NCBI RefSeq assembly: GCF_900100075.1
Contig: NZ_FNEG01000005.1
Span: 1-64,000, forward strand
Length of the DNA: 64,000 nt
DNA from: Chryseobacterium jejuense
GTDB taxonomy: Bacteria > Bacteroidota > Bacteroidia > Flavobacteriales > Weeksellaceae
Direction of reading: 5' to 3'
The position numbers and the translations under genes were made by a program. A model generated the notes under the pieces. The model made no database searches and had not been told where the DNA came from. It saw only the letters and a list, made by a program, of their open reading frames with translations. Positions 8,247 through 15,802 of this stretch are shown in pieces; position 1 is the stretch's first letter, and every line of letters starts with the position of its first letter.

Positions 8247-8525
8247 TCAGAAATGTTTGTAAACATAGGAAACCACCATAATCACAAGATTGATAACAAT
8301 CAGCGTCATTATAACAGATGAATATTTTCTTTTCTTATCTATAAAACTTACTCCCAGAATGAAAAAAAACAATAATACAGTGTATACCGCGGGGTACATT
8401 TTAAATGCTTCTGAAAACTTTCCTTCAAAGACCAGAACAATGGCCCGCTGGGCACCACATCCCAAACATTCCACACCCAGAAATTTCTTACTGGGGCAGG
8501 TCAGCATAAAGTCTTCTATTTTCAT
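8247..8525 (-). CDS. DUF2752 membrane protein
   Basis: 92 residues with the DUF2752 signature at the N-terminus (CPSKKFLGVECLGCGAQRA: cysteines in CP, VECLGCG and conserved R), then FEGKFSEAFKMYP and two membrane segments. Members are small integral membrane proteins with clustered cysteines and unknown role. It starts 28 bases downstream of the old yellow enzyme gene on the same strand. Confidence 0.85.
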   Translation of the reverse strand: MKIEDFMLTCPSKKFLGVECLGCGAQRAIVLVFEGKFSEAFKMYPAVYTVLLFFFILGVSFIDKKRKYSSVIMTLIVINLVIMVVSYVYKHF

Positions 8526-8552
8526 TTCCGTGGAATTATATAGTTTAAATTA

Positions 8553-9605
8553 TTATGAAGAGATCTTAGCTCTGGTATATTGGTGAGGGAAGAAGCAGTT
8601 TTCTTTCATTTCAAAACTTCCCTGAACTGCAATGTATGGATTTCTTAAAATTTCTCTTGCTACAAAGATCAAATCGGCTTCTCCATTTTGAAGGATTTCC
8701 TCAGCCTGTTCTACTTTTGTAATTAAACCTACAGCTCCGGTTTTCACATTCGCTTCGCTTCTTATCTGAGAAGAAAAAGGAACCTGATATCCATTGAAAA
8801 CTGGAATTTTTGCGCCATGGATATTTCCACCGCTTGATACGTCTACAAGATCCACAGAATGCTCTTTCAATACTTTCGCCAAAGCGACACTGTCCTCGAT
8901 ATCCCAACCGTTTTCCGCATACTCGGTTCCGGAAATTCTTACAAAAAGGGCTGTATTGTCATTCAGTTCTTCAATTACAGCATCTACAATTTCAATAAGA
9001 AAACGGATTCTGTTCTCAAAACTTCCGCCATATTCATCGGTCCTGATATTAGATAACGGTGAAAGAAACTGATGAATCAAGTATCCATGTGCTCCATGAA
9101 TTTCAATGACATCAAATCCAGCTTTTACGGCTCTTCGGGCTGCTTCTTTAAAATTCTGAACCTGTTCTTTTACCTCATCTGTACTTAATGCATGCGGAAT
9201 TCTTTCCGAAGGATGATAAGGAATAGAACTTGGTGCAATGGTTTCCCAGCCTTCTTCAACAGGGATCTGCAGATTATTCCATGTAGAGCCTTTTCTTCCT
9301 GCATGAGCCAGTTGGATTCCTATTTTACTGTCCGAATTTTGATGAACAAATTCTACAATTCGCTGTAATTTCTCTGCCTGTTCATCATTCCAGATTCCCA
9401 TGCAGTGATTGGTAATTCTGCCTCTCGGTTCTACTCCTGTGGCTTCCACAATAAGCAAACCTGTTCCGCCCTGTGCTCTGCTTCCGTAATGCACAAAATG
9501 GAAATCATTAGCCATTCCGTTTTCGCATGAATACATACACATTGGAGACATTACCCAGCGGTTTTTTAATTCTACATTCCTGAATTGTATTGGAGTATAT
9601 AACAT
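8553..9605 (-). CDS. namA: NADPH dehydrogenase NamA (old yellow enzyme family)
   Basis: 350 residues, the length of YqjM/NamA-type old yellow enzymes. FMN-binding TIM-barrel motifs are visible: NRWVMSPMCMYS near the N-terminus (with the regulatory Cys of the YqjM class), GIQLAHAGRKGS, FDVIEIHGAHGYLIHQFLSP and LIFVAREILRNPY. It should reduce activated alkenes such as alpha,beta-unsaturated carbonyls with NADPH in the cytosol. It is likely transcribed with the DUF2752 gene. Confidence 0.92.
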   Translation of the reverse strand: MLYTPIQFRNVELKNRWVMSPMCMYSCENGMANDFHFVHYGSRAQGGTGLLIVEATGVEPRGRITNHCMGIWNDEQAEKLQRIVEFVHQNSDSKIGIQLAHAGRKGSTWNNLQIPVEEGWETIAPSSIPYHPSERIPHALSTDEVKEQVQNFKEAARRAVKAGFDVIEIHGAHGYLIHQFLSPLSNIRTDEYGGSFENRIRFLIEIVDAVIEELNDNTALFVRISGTEYAENGWDIEDSVALAKVLKEHSVDLVDVSSGGNIHGAKIPVFNGYQVPFSSQIRSEANVKTGAVGLITKVEQAEEILQNGEADLIFVAREILRNPYIAVQGSFEMKENCFFPHQYTRAKISS

Positions 9606-9706
9606 TTTATAGTCTTAAAAAATTGAACTTTTTTACCGGAAGAATAAAATATTGCCCACCTCATTAAAAAGAACTAATTTTACCCCCCTTTTTTACTGTA
9701 CAATAT

Positions 9707-10189
9707 ATGAAAAAAGACATACAGATCAGTTACGAATATTTTAAAAATAGCAGCGAACTGAACGATATAGAAAAACAATTATTCGAAAGAGCCAAAGCGG
9801 CCCGCGAAAATGCTTATGCACCCTACTCACTGTTTTTTGTGGGATGTGCTGTATTACTGGAGAACGGAGAAATATATTCCGGAAATAACCAGGAGAATGC
9901 AGCGTTTCCGTCAGGACTTTGTGCTGAAAGAACTACCCTTTTTTGGGTTGCCGCCAACTTTCCTGATGTAAAGGTAAAAAAGATCTTCGTTGTGGGTGGT
10001 CCTAAGGAATTTCATGAGAAAAATCCTCCGATTCCTCCTTGTGGAGCCTGCCGCCAGAGTTTAATAGAATATGAAACCAAGCAGCACGAAAATATCGACC
10101 TTTATTTTTCGAGTATGAATGAGGAAGTTGTAAAAGTACATGCGGTGAAAGATTTGTTGCCTTTCTATTTTGATTCGTCATTTTTATAA
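9707..10189 (+). CDS. cdd: Cytidine deaminase
   Basis: 160 residues. The zinc site and catalytic glutamate are in PSGLCAERTTLFW (CAE) and PPCGACRQSL (the two other cysteines of the PCxxC motif); ENAAFPSG and YAPYSLFFVGCAV match the substrate-binding N-terminal region. Converts cytidine and deoxycytidine to uridine and deoxyuridine in pyrimidine salvage. It stands alone, divergent from namA, and is followed by a clear terminator. Confidence 0.95.
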   Translation: MKKDIQISYEYFKNSSELNDIEKQLFERAKAARENAYAPYSLFFVGCAVLLENGEIYSGNNQENAAFPSGLCAERTTLFWVAANFPDVKVKKIFVVGGPKEFHEKNPPIPPCGACRQSLIEYETKQHENIDLYFSSMNEEVVKVHAVKDLLPFYFDSSFL

Positions 10190-10297
10190 GACGAATTTTT
10201 AGAATTTCAATTCATGATTCTAAAATAAATATTCAGTTTTTGCTGTGGTATTTAAAATAATATGGACTTACATTTTCTGATAAGTTCTATCTGATTA

Positions 10298-10326
10298 AAC
10301 CAACAGAAGTTCTGTTGGTTTTTTTA
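10298..10326 (+). terminator. Terminator after cdd
   Basis: AACCAACAGAA and TTCTGTTGGTT form a stem directly followed by a T run. Confidence 0.9.
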
Positions 10327-10344
10327 TTTTGATACTGTGGTTGT

Positions 10345-10640
10345 ATGGTTGGAAAACGCAAAGACGCTATTTTTTTTCCATTTAACGCTTTATAAAGGCG
10401 CAAGGATTTTATCTTCGATAAAATTGTATACCGCTGAATATTGCCACGAATTATTTTAGATTAGACAATTTTCACCAAACTGTCATTCCGACGAAGGAGG
10501 AATCTGAATCATTACTAAGATTCTTCATTTTGCATCATTGCATTTTCCAACAATCAGTATAAGATAAAAATCTGCGAAATCTCCTAAATCTGCGAGAAAA
10601 TATTCTATATATAATTTTAAGCTCTCGCAGATTATTCTGA
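10345..10640. repeat. Gene-free block of dispersed repeat fragments
   Basis: No gene from 10190 to 10722. Visible pieces: ACGCAAAGACGC and GGCGCAAGGATTTTATC-TTC-GATAAAATTGT at 10350-10430, related to the 3836-3935 block; GTCATTCCGACGAAGGAG followed by GAATCT at 10482-10506, a relative of the element near 1650; and alternating TCTGCGAAATCTC / CTGCGAGA / CTCGCAGAT fragments at 10570-10635, related to those at 3715-3740. These look like decayed repeat remnants. Confidence 0.7.
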
Positions 10641-10671
10641 TGAAGCAGATCTTTGAAAAGTATAAGAAATA

Positions 10672-10705
10672 AAAAAGGCTGCTTTATTTCTAAAACAACC
10701 TTTTT
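10672..10705 (-). terminator. Terminator after barstar
   Basis: AAAAAGGCTG and CAACCTTTTT can pair with one bulge; T runs occur on both strands, and the minus-strand one follows the barstar gene. Confidence 0.7.
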
Positions 10706-10722
10706 ATTTTTTACATTACCAA

Positions 10723-11031
10723 TTAGTCTTCTGTTTCCTCTTCGTCTTCATCATCTTCATATTGCTCCAGGTAGTAGCTGAAAGTGAAATCTTCCACTTC
10801 TTCCTCTGCATCTTCCAATGTGGTTAAAAGATCTTCAAAGATTTCAAGCTGATCTACCGTCATATTCACGAATTCAATGTGAAGCGGCATTTCAAGGTCT
10901 CCGGTAATGGTATCGAAAAGCGCATCAAGGTTATCTCCGAAATGTTCAGGAAGCTGAACTTTTTCTTTTAATTGAGCATAGAAATCCTCATAATCGCCTA
11001 TGTCTGTAAAATCTATATATACTGTCTTCAT
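10723..11031 (-). CDS. Barstar family ribonuclease inhibitor
   Basis: 102 residues. The inhibitor helix motif LPEHFGDNLDALFDTITG closely follows barstar LPEYYGENLDALWD; the key Asp39 of barstar is conserved (the last D of DALFD), while Trp38 is replaced by Phe. A very acidic tail (EDDEDEEETED) follows. Barstar binds barnase-type RNases in the cytosol. It overlaps the archaemetzincin gene by 4 bases, and a barnase-like gene lies upstream at 12115-12630, so it is the likely antidote of that enzyme. Confidence 0.9.
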   Translation of the reverse strand: MKTVYIDFTDIGDYEDFYAQLKEKVQLPEHFGDNLDALFDTITGDLEMPLHIEFVNMTVDQLEIFEDLLTTLEDAEEEVEDFTFSYYLEQYEDDEDEEETED

Positions 11032-11648
11032 ATTGAACTAAATTTCCAATTTTTACTGATTAAAAAAGTTTTGCATTTCTTGCAGAAGTCTGTTTCCTCA
11101 TTGGTAGGATTTTTACCTTCTGCATCTCTCATAAAGCACATTTTTTCGGGACAATGTGGCAACCCTTGGGTATGGCCAAGCTCATGAATAGCAATTTTAT
11201 AAAACTGCTCATCTGAGTTCTCTTTATTTAACCTGAAATCTGAAGCTATGCAAGCTTTCCCCGGTCTATATCCTAAACCCATGATTCCAAAATCCTTTAT
11301 CTTTCTTTTGGTTGCACTAATATCCTTTGATGTAAGTCCAATGGTAACAAAACCTTCTTTTGTCCTATTATTTAAAAACTTAATCGTTGAATCTGCTCTG
11401 TAACGGTTTCTTTCCTTATAATAAGCATTTTCCGGAAAGTCTATGGCTTCAAGCACTTTACTATTAGGGTATATTTTTTTTATTCCTTCGGCAACTGTTT
11501 TCACTTTTTCAGGTTTTATATCTCTGAATGGCTGAATCAGTATGGTTATCACAGATTTTTGTTCCGACTCTTTCACTGTTGGTTTCTTTTCTGAGCATGA
11601 GAACATCAGAAATAAACACAGTGCATACACAAAACTTTTATTTTTCAA
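11028..11648 (-). CDS. Archaemetzincin-like zinc protease, lipoprotein
   Basis: 206 residues. An N-terminal lipoprotein signal with lipobox LMFSC (Cys18) precedes a compact peptidase domain. The signature HELGHTQGLPHC (H155, E156, H159, H165), then C171-F-M173 and a CKKC at 189-192, matches archaemetzincin: three zinc histidines, catalytic Glu, Met-turn and the structural zinc cysteines. Family members are aminopeptidase-like metalloproteases; most lack a signal, so membrane anchoring here is notable. Its stop overlaps the barstar start (ATGA), implying coupled expression. Substrate unknown. Confidence 0.9.
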   Translation of the reverse strand: MKNKSFVYALCLFLMFSCSEKKPTVKESEQKSVITILIQPFRDIKPEKVKTVAEGIKKIYPNSKVLEAIDFPENAYYKERNRYRADSTIKFLNNRTKEGFVTIGLTSKDISATKRKIKDFGIMGLGYRPGKACIASDFRLNKENSDEQFYKIAIHELGHTQGLPHCPEKMCFMRDAEGKNPTNEETDFCKKCKTFLISKNWKFSSI

Positions 11649-11711
11649 AATTACTACTTATCCTGATTTAAATGCAAATTATACTCTTCTACTTTTTATA
11701 CTTCGGGTTTT

Positions 11712-11745
11712 GTCATTGCGAGGAACGAAGTGACGAAGCAATCTC
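11712..11745 (+). repeat. Left inverted repeat of the GIY-YIG cassette
   Basis: GTCATTGCGAGGA then ACGAAGTG then ACGAAGCAATC. The stop codon of the GIY-YIG gene (11744-11746) touches its right edge. It is matched in inverted orientation at 12081-12112. Confidence 0.9.
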
Positions 11746-12055
11746 AAAAAACATCCATAATATCCTGAATAGTGTTTGTTAGGTCGTCCCATTCAGGATT
11801 TATACTATTAATTAAGTTAAGCTTCTTCTGTCTTGATCCTGCTTTTATTTGTTTTTCTCTGGCAATGGCATCTCCTATTTCCTGAAAAGCTTCCCAATAC
11901 ACAAGTATATACAATTTATATCTTGATGTAAAACTTTGAGAATAATAGGCTTCCTTATGTTGTTGAACACGTTTAAGCAGGTTTGAGATAATTCCGGTAT
12001 AAAGAGTTGTATGATTTTTATTGGTCATTATGTAAATAAAACCTGCTTTCATCAA
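11744..12055 (-). CDS. GIY-YIG nuclease domain protein
   Basis: About 102-103 residues (the second Met at 12052 may be the start). This is a stand-alone GIY-YIG fold: FIYIMTNK...LYTGI supplies the two motif strands, followed by the LLKRVQQHK arginine helix and AIAREKQIKAGSRQKK with the metal-binding Glu. Such one-domain proteins are abundant in Bacteroidota; their biological role is unsettled. The gene fills almost the whole space between two inverted repeats and sits between the barnase-like gene and the archaemetzincin gene, so it looks like an inserted cassette. Confidence 0.9.
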   Translation of the reverse strand: MMKAGFIYIMTNKNHTTLYTGIISNLLKRVQQHKEAYYSQSFTSRYKLYILVYWEAFQEIGDAIAREKQIKAGSRQKKLNLINSINPEWDDLTNTIQDIMDVF

Positions 12056-12080
12056 CCTATAGAATTTATTGTAATGAAAA

Positions 12081-12112
12081 GATTGCTTCGTCGCCTTGCT
12101 CCTCGCAATGAC
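12081..12112 (-). repeat. Right inverted repeat of the GIY-YIG cassette
   Basis: Reverse complement reads GTCATTGCGAGGA, GCAAGGCG, ACGAAGCAATC: identical to the left copy in both outer parts and diverged only in the central eight bases. It ends two bases from the stop codon of the barnase-like gene (12115). Confidence 0.9.
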
Positions 12113-12114
12113 GA

Positions 12115-12630
12115 TTACTGCTTTTCAAAACTCTTATAATGGTTTTTGGTAAGGTAAACGTCTCCGTTTTTAGTATAGATAATACGGTCTGCATTTCTTC
12201 CGCCACAATCATAGTTGACATCAGCTTCAAAATATTGATTTCCATCCGGAAGTCTTCCTTCTCTGTTACCAAATTTATCTCCGCCAATAGCTCTTCCGGG
12301 AAGTATTTCACAAAGGTTTCCCTTGGAAGGATTCCAGCCCTGGTTTCTTGCCTCTCTTTTAGTGATATAGTAATCTGGAAGCTTATGGTTTTGTTTTACA
12401 TAGTTAATAACCGTTTTTTCTTCAGTCAGTTTTTCAATAGAAACCTGAGCTGATGAACTTCCTGCATTGTACTGATCTTCTGTAGAAGCATTTCCATAAC
12501 TTACTGCCTCTGTTTTAGCCGAAGTTGCATGGTCTTTACTTTTAATAAAATTATTATAGATATACATCACAGACATCCCGAAGAGAAGCCCAAGACAGAT
12601 AAAAAATACAGATCTTATTTTACTGTTCAT
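12115..12630 (-). CDS. Barnase-like ribonuclease, membrane-anchored or exported
   Basis: 171 residues. A hydrophobic N-terminal segment (about 9-25) acts as signal or anchor; a Ser/Ala-rich linker follows; residues about 73-171 align by eye with barnase: HKLPDYYITKREARNQGW, SKGNLCEILPGRAIGGD, FGNREGRLP, FEADVNY, GGRNADRIIYT and TKNHYKSF. The catalytic set is intact: E135 (barnase E73), R145 and R149 (R83, R87) and H164 (H102). It should cleave RNA on the 3' side of guanosine. Its inhibitor is probably the barstar at 10723-11031, from which it is separated by two genes. Confidence 0.93.
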   Translation of the reverse strand: MNSKIRSVFFICLGLLFGMSVMYIYNNFIKSKDHATSAKTEAVSYGNASTEDQYNAGSSSAQVSIEKLTEEKTVINYVKQNHKLPDYYITKREARNQGWNPSKGNLCEILPGRAIGGDKFGNREGRLPDGNQYFEADVNYDCGGRNADRIIYTKNGDVYLTKNHYKSFEKQ

Positions 12631-12661
12631 AATAATAATTGTTTAATGTAACAATGTATCA

Positions 12662-12705
12662 TTTTAGCAATGTAACAATTACTATAAGCTGTTACATTGC
12701 TAAAA
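12662..12705. repeat. Perfect 16-bp inverted repeat
   Basis: TTTTAGCAATGTAACA and TGTTACATTGCTAAAA are separated by 12 bases, between nadE and the barnase-like gene. With no T tract beyond the A-rich foot it is at best a weak terminator of nadE. A related palindrome lies at 20359-20404. Confidence 0.8.
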
Positions 12706-12717
12706 GAGTACACCTAT

Positions 12718-13512
12718 TTATGATTCTCTCCAGTCTTCAGGAATATCACAAACCGGAATAGGATCCATTTTATGTTTTGCAACCTTATGCATTCTGTCAA
12801 AGATCTGGAACACTTCCTTATCTCTTCCTTCATACTCCTCAGCTGTTTTGGTTCCGTATTCTTTCTGAATTTTTTCCAACTCAGGATACGTGGCGCCAAT
12901 CTGCTGCTCATCGGTACGGTCTACATCCCAAAGCCCATCTGTAGGAATAGCTTCCTGAATACTTTTAATCAGATTTAATCCTTTTGCCAATGCATAAACT
13001 TCGGTTTTATAAAGATCTCCGATTGGCGAAACGTCTACTCCACCATCACCATATTTTGTATAAAACCCAATTCCAAAGTCTTCCACTTTATTTCCGGTTC
13101 CGCACACTAAAAGTCCGTTAATCTGACCGTAGTAGTACAAGGTAAGCATTCTCAAACGGGATCTTGTATTGGCAAATGCCAGTTTTTCGTTTGGATACAG
13201 ATCATCATGTACATCAAAAGTTTTGTAAAGCTCTTCAAAAGCTGGGGTTAAATTGACAGACATAATCTCCACGTTTGGAAATCTGGATTTCAGGTCGTTC
13301 ATATGGTCTTGTGCGCGGTCTACCTGGTCAGCTTTCTGGCGGATCGGCATTTCGATCAGTAATGTTTTTAATCCTGTCATTGCGGCCAATGTAGAAACCA
13401 CTCCTGAATCCACTCCTCCTGAAACTCCTAATACATATCCGTTTACTTTGGCTTTTGTGGCATAATCTTTTAACCAGCCAACGATATGATCTATCACTTT
13501 TTGTGTCTGCAT
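12718..13512 (-). CDS. nadE: NAD(+) synthase
   Basis: 264 residues, the ammonia-dependent short form with no glutaminase domain. The ATP pyrophosphatase P-loop GVSGGVDSGV is near residue 30; LVCGTGNKVEDFGIGFYTKYGDGGVD and PIGDLYKTEVYALAKGL are the conserved NAD synthase segments. Amidates deamido-NAD to NAD in the cytosol. It is the last gene of a minus-strand run that includes three acetyltransferases (14-base gap to the nearest). gldB lies 2.3 kb away. Confidence 0.95.
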   Translation of the reverse strand: MQTQKVIDHIVGWLKDYATKAKVNGYVLGVSGGVDSGVVSTLAAMTGLKTLLIEMPIRQKADQVDRAQDHMNDLKSRFPNVEIMSVNLTPAFEELYKTFDVHDDLYPNEKLAFANTRSRLRMLTLYYYGQINGLLVCGTGNKVEDFGIGFYTKYGDGGVDVSPIGDLYKTEVYALAKGLNLIKSIQEAIPTDGLWDVDRTDEQQIGATYPELEKIQKEYGTKTAEEYEGRDKEVFQIFDRMHKVAKHKMDPIPVCDIPEDWRES

Positions 13513-13525
13513 CGTTTATATTTTT

Positions 13526-14059
13526 TTAGTCTATTCCAAATTCTTTAGGATATTTCACCATCCCTTTTTTATTTTTTAATCCGTCTTTTACCAGCTCAAT
13601 AGCCATTCCGTTAACTTCCGGAATTTCAAACGGAAATGAGATCCCAAAATTACTTGTTTTTTCGTAACCAAACCTAGGATAATAATCTTCATGCCCAATC
13701 AGTATTACCGATTGGTATCCTAATTTTTGAGCAATAAGATGACCTTCCCGAATCAATTGCCCGCCAATTCCCTGATTCTGAAACTCCGGTTTTACAGAAA
13801 CAGGAGCCAAAGCAAGGGATTCAAAGGTTTCCGGACCATTTTCAATGATCAGTTTTGTAAACAAAATATGTCCGGCAATTGCTCCATTTTCTTCCTCAGC
13901 AACTAATGACAACTCAGGAACAAATGTCTCAGATTGTCTTAATTTTTCAACAAGAAAATGTTCCTGATGGTCACTATGCTCCATATCTTTGAAGGCTTCT
14001 TCTGTAAGTATAAAAACCTTCTCATAATCTTTTTCCTCTTCCTGTCTTATTGTTATCAT
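13526..14059 (-). CDS. GNAT N-acetyltransferase, YhbS-like
   Basis: 177 residues. GNAT motif A is VKPEFQNQGIGGQLIREG (acetyl-CoA loop QxxGIG), followed by LIGHEDYYPRFGYE, the typical YhbS ending. Acetyl acceptor unknown. Its start overlaps the stop of the upstream acetyltransferase by one base (TAATG). Confidence 0.9.
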   Translation of the reverse strand: MITIRQEEEKDYEKVFILTEEAFKDMEHSDHQEHFLVEKLRQSETFVPELSLVAEEENGAIAGHILFTKLIIENGPETFESLALAPVSVKPEFQNQGIGGQLIREGHLIAQKLGYQSVILIGHEDYYPRFGYEKTSNFGISFPFEIPEVNGMAIELVKDGLKNKKGMVKYPKEFGID

Positions 14060-14580
14060 TACATATATTTTTCACGTTTAAGTTCATACCAAGAACACTT
14101 GACCCCTGAGTCTTCAAATTCTCCTGTATTTTCAAAACCCAATTTGGTTAAGATATACTTGGACCCAGTGTTTCCTGAATCAGCATAAGCGTATATCGTA
14201 TTTGCTTTCAATTCGTTAAAACCATAATCCAGTGTGGCATTTGCGGCTTCCCACGCATATCCTTTCCCCCAAAACTCAGGGATAAAACGATAACCCAGAT
14301 CTAAGGTTTCAACATGTCCGTTGATAGTTTTTTTTAATAGTTTTAATCCGCACCATCCTATTAACAATCCGCTTTCTTTTTCGATTACAGCCAGTCTTCC
14401 TACTCCATTTTCTTCATATTGTTTCTGAATCATTTTGATTACTTTCATTGATTCCTCCTTGCTTTTTACAGGAGCTTCAAGGTATTTCATCACTTCAGGA
14501 TCAGAATCCATAAGAAACATGCGTTCATCATCAGTCTCTTCAAGTTTTCTTAAAATCAGTCTTTCTGTTTCTATTATCAT
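14059..14580 (-). CDS. GNAT acetyltransferase, RimJ/RimL type (tandem copy 1)
   Basis: 173 residues. It opens with ETERLILRKLEETD, has the acetyl-CoA loop region LGYRFIPEFWGKGYAWEA and ends KLGFENTGEFED...WYELKRE. Such enzymes acetylate N-terminal or small-molecule amines. It is a clear tandem paralogue of the next gene: same length and long identical runs such as FLMDSDPEVMKY and IQKQYEENGVGRLAV. Confidence 0.9.
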   Translation of the reverse strand: MIIETERLILRKLEETDDERMFLMDSDPEVMKYLEAPVKSKEESMKVIKMIQKQYEENGVGRLAVIEKESGLLIGWCGLKLLKKTINGHVETLDLGYRFIPEFWGKGYAWEAANATLDYGFNELKANTIYAYADSGNTGSKYILTKLGFENTGEFEDSGVKCSWYELKREKYM

Positions 14581-14585
14581 TTCAA

Positions 14586-15107
14586 TTATTTTTTCTCTCT
14601 TTTTAATTCATACCAAAAGCAAATGCCGTCTGGCTCTTCAAACTCACCTGTTTTCTCAAATCCAAGTTTTCTTAAAATATGATTGGAAACATCATGTTCA
14701 GAATGTGCACATGCATAAATTGTCTCTGCATTCAATTCATTAAACCCGTAATCCAGAGAAGCAATTCCCGCTTCCACAGCATATCCTTTACCCCACGATT
14801 CGGGTAGAAAACGATATCCCAGTTCCAGAACATTCTTATGCCCATTTGTTTCTTTGGTTAATAATTTCAATCCGCTCCATCCAATAACCTTTCCATTTTC
14901 TTTTTCAACAACGGCAAGTCTTCCCACTCCGTTTTCTTCATATTGCTTTTGGATCAGTTTAATAACATTTTTAGATTCATTGATGTCCGTAGATACCGGT
15001 ACACCAATATATTTCATCACTTCAGGATCAGAATCCATAAGGAATACCTGCTCAAAATCTGCATCTTCAAATTCTCTTAAAATCAGTCTTTGGGTTTCTA
15101 TTTTCAT
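14586..15107 (-). CDS. GNAT acetyltransferase, RimJ/RimL type (tandem copy 2)
   Basis: 173 residues from the ATG at 15107, chosen because MKIETQRLILRE aligns with the start of its tandem paralogue; an upstream ATG at 15146 would add residues inside the 3' end of the next gene. The acetyl-CoA loop is in LGYRFLPESWGKGYAVEA. Five bases separate it from copy 1. The duplication is old enough that the substrate-side residues differ. Confidence 0.9.
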   Translation of the reverse strand: MKIETQRLILREFEDADFEQVFLMDSDPEVMKYIGVPVSTDINESKNVIKLIQKQYEENGVGRLAVVEKENGKVIGWSGLKLLTKETNGHKNVLELGYRFLPESWGKGYAVEAGIASLDYGFNELNAETIYACAHSEHDVSNHILRKLGFEKTGEFEEPDGICFWYELKREKK

Positions 15108-15117
15108 ATTATTAGTT

Positions 15118-15756
15118 TTATTCATCAGTTCCAAAAATGGTAACATCTGTCTTTAATCCTTTCTTAATATCTGCTTCCTTCATTTTATTTCCGTCTACAT
15201 TTAAAGTCTGTAGGGCTGGGTTTCCTGAAATATCTATGTGCTGGATTTTATTGTGTTCTACATTCAGTCTCCTTAGATTTTTCAGCTGAGACAGATCAAT
15301 CGTTTTTAGTTGATTTAAAGATAATGTTAATTGGTCAATTTTTGGTACTGCCTTCAGGGAAATAGCCTCCAAAAGGTTATTATCTATATACAAAGAAGTA
15401 AGGTTTTTCAGATTTTCCGCTTTAAATGATGTTACTTTACATCCTGTACATGAAAAAAGGTTCAGTGTATCCATATCTTTCAAAACAATGGAAGGTATGG
15501 CATTATCATCCAGCATAATCATTTTTACATTTTTAAAGAAATGGAGGTCCTCTACGGAAGTAATTCCTTTTTGAACCAAAAACAGATTGTTAACCGCTTC
15601 TGCTTCAGCCTGACTGATGATTCCATCTTTATTTACATCACAATTTTCTATGACTGCCTTTTCAAGATTTTTATCTTTAAACTCAAGCTTCTGGCCCTGT
15701 AAAAGAGCTAAACCGAAAATCCCCATGAGAACGGTAAATATTTTAAATTTCATCAT
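15118..15756 (-). CDS. Exported leucine-rich-repeat protein
   Basis: 212 residues. A signal peptide (IFGLALLQG) is followed by CDVNKDGIISQAEAEAV, which resembles an EF-hand or dockerin-type Ca loop, and by about six short LRRs (LTSLYIDNNLLEAI, IDQLTLSLNQLKTIDL, LRRLNVEHNKIQHIDI, LQTLNVDGNKM). No T9SS sorting domain, so it is probably periplasmic or surface by another route. It heads the minus-strand run toward nadE and is divergent from gldB. Confidence 0.85.
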   Translation of the reverse strand: MMKFKIFTVLMGIFGLALLQGQKLEFKDKNLEKAVIENCDVNKDGIISQAEAEAVNNLFLVQKGITSVEDLHFFKNVKMIMLDDNAIPSIVLKDMDTLNLFSCTGCKVTSFKAENLKNLTSLYIDNNLLEAISLKAVPKIDQLTLSLNQLKTIDLSQLKNLRRLNVEHNKIQHIDISGNPALQTLNVDGNKMKEADIKKGLKTDVTIFGTDE

Positions 15757-15775
15757 GAAATGTCCATTTAATCCT

Positions 15776-15783
15776 TACTTTTG
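15776..15783 (+). promoter_or_regulatory. -7 promoter element for gldB
   Basis: TACTTTTG matches TAnnTTTG 20 bases before the gldB ATG at 15803, which argues against the longer open frame that starts at 15617. Confidence 0.65.
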
Positions 15784-15802
15784 TAAACTTAATGTAAAAA
15801 TA

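Noticed and set aside
12066..12311. Second ORF over the barnase-like gene
   Set aside because: It is a different frame of the same region and includes the inverted repeat; the barnase frame has full catalytic motifs.
15617..15802. N-terminal extension of gldB
   Set aside because: It overlaps the divergent leucine-rich-repeat gene and precedes the TACTTTTG promoter box; the lipoprotein signal starts at 15803.
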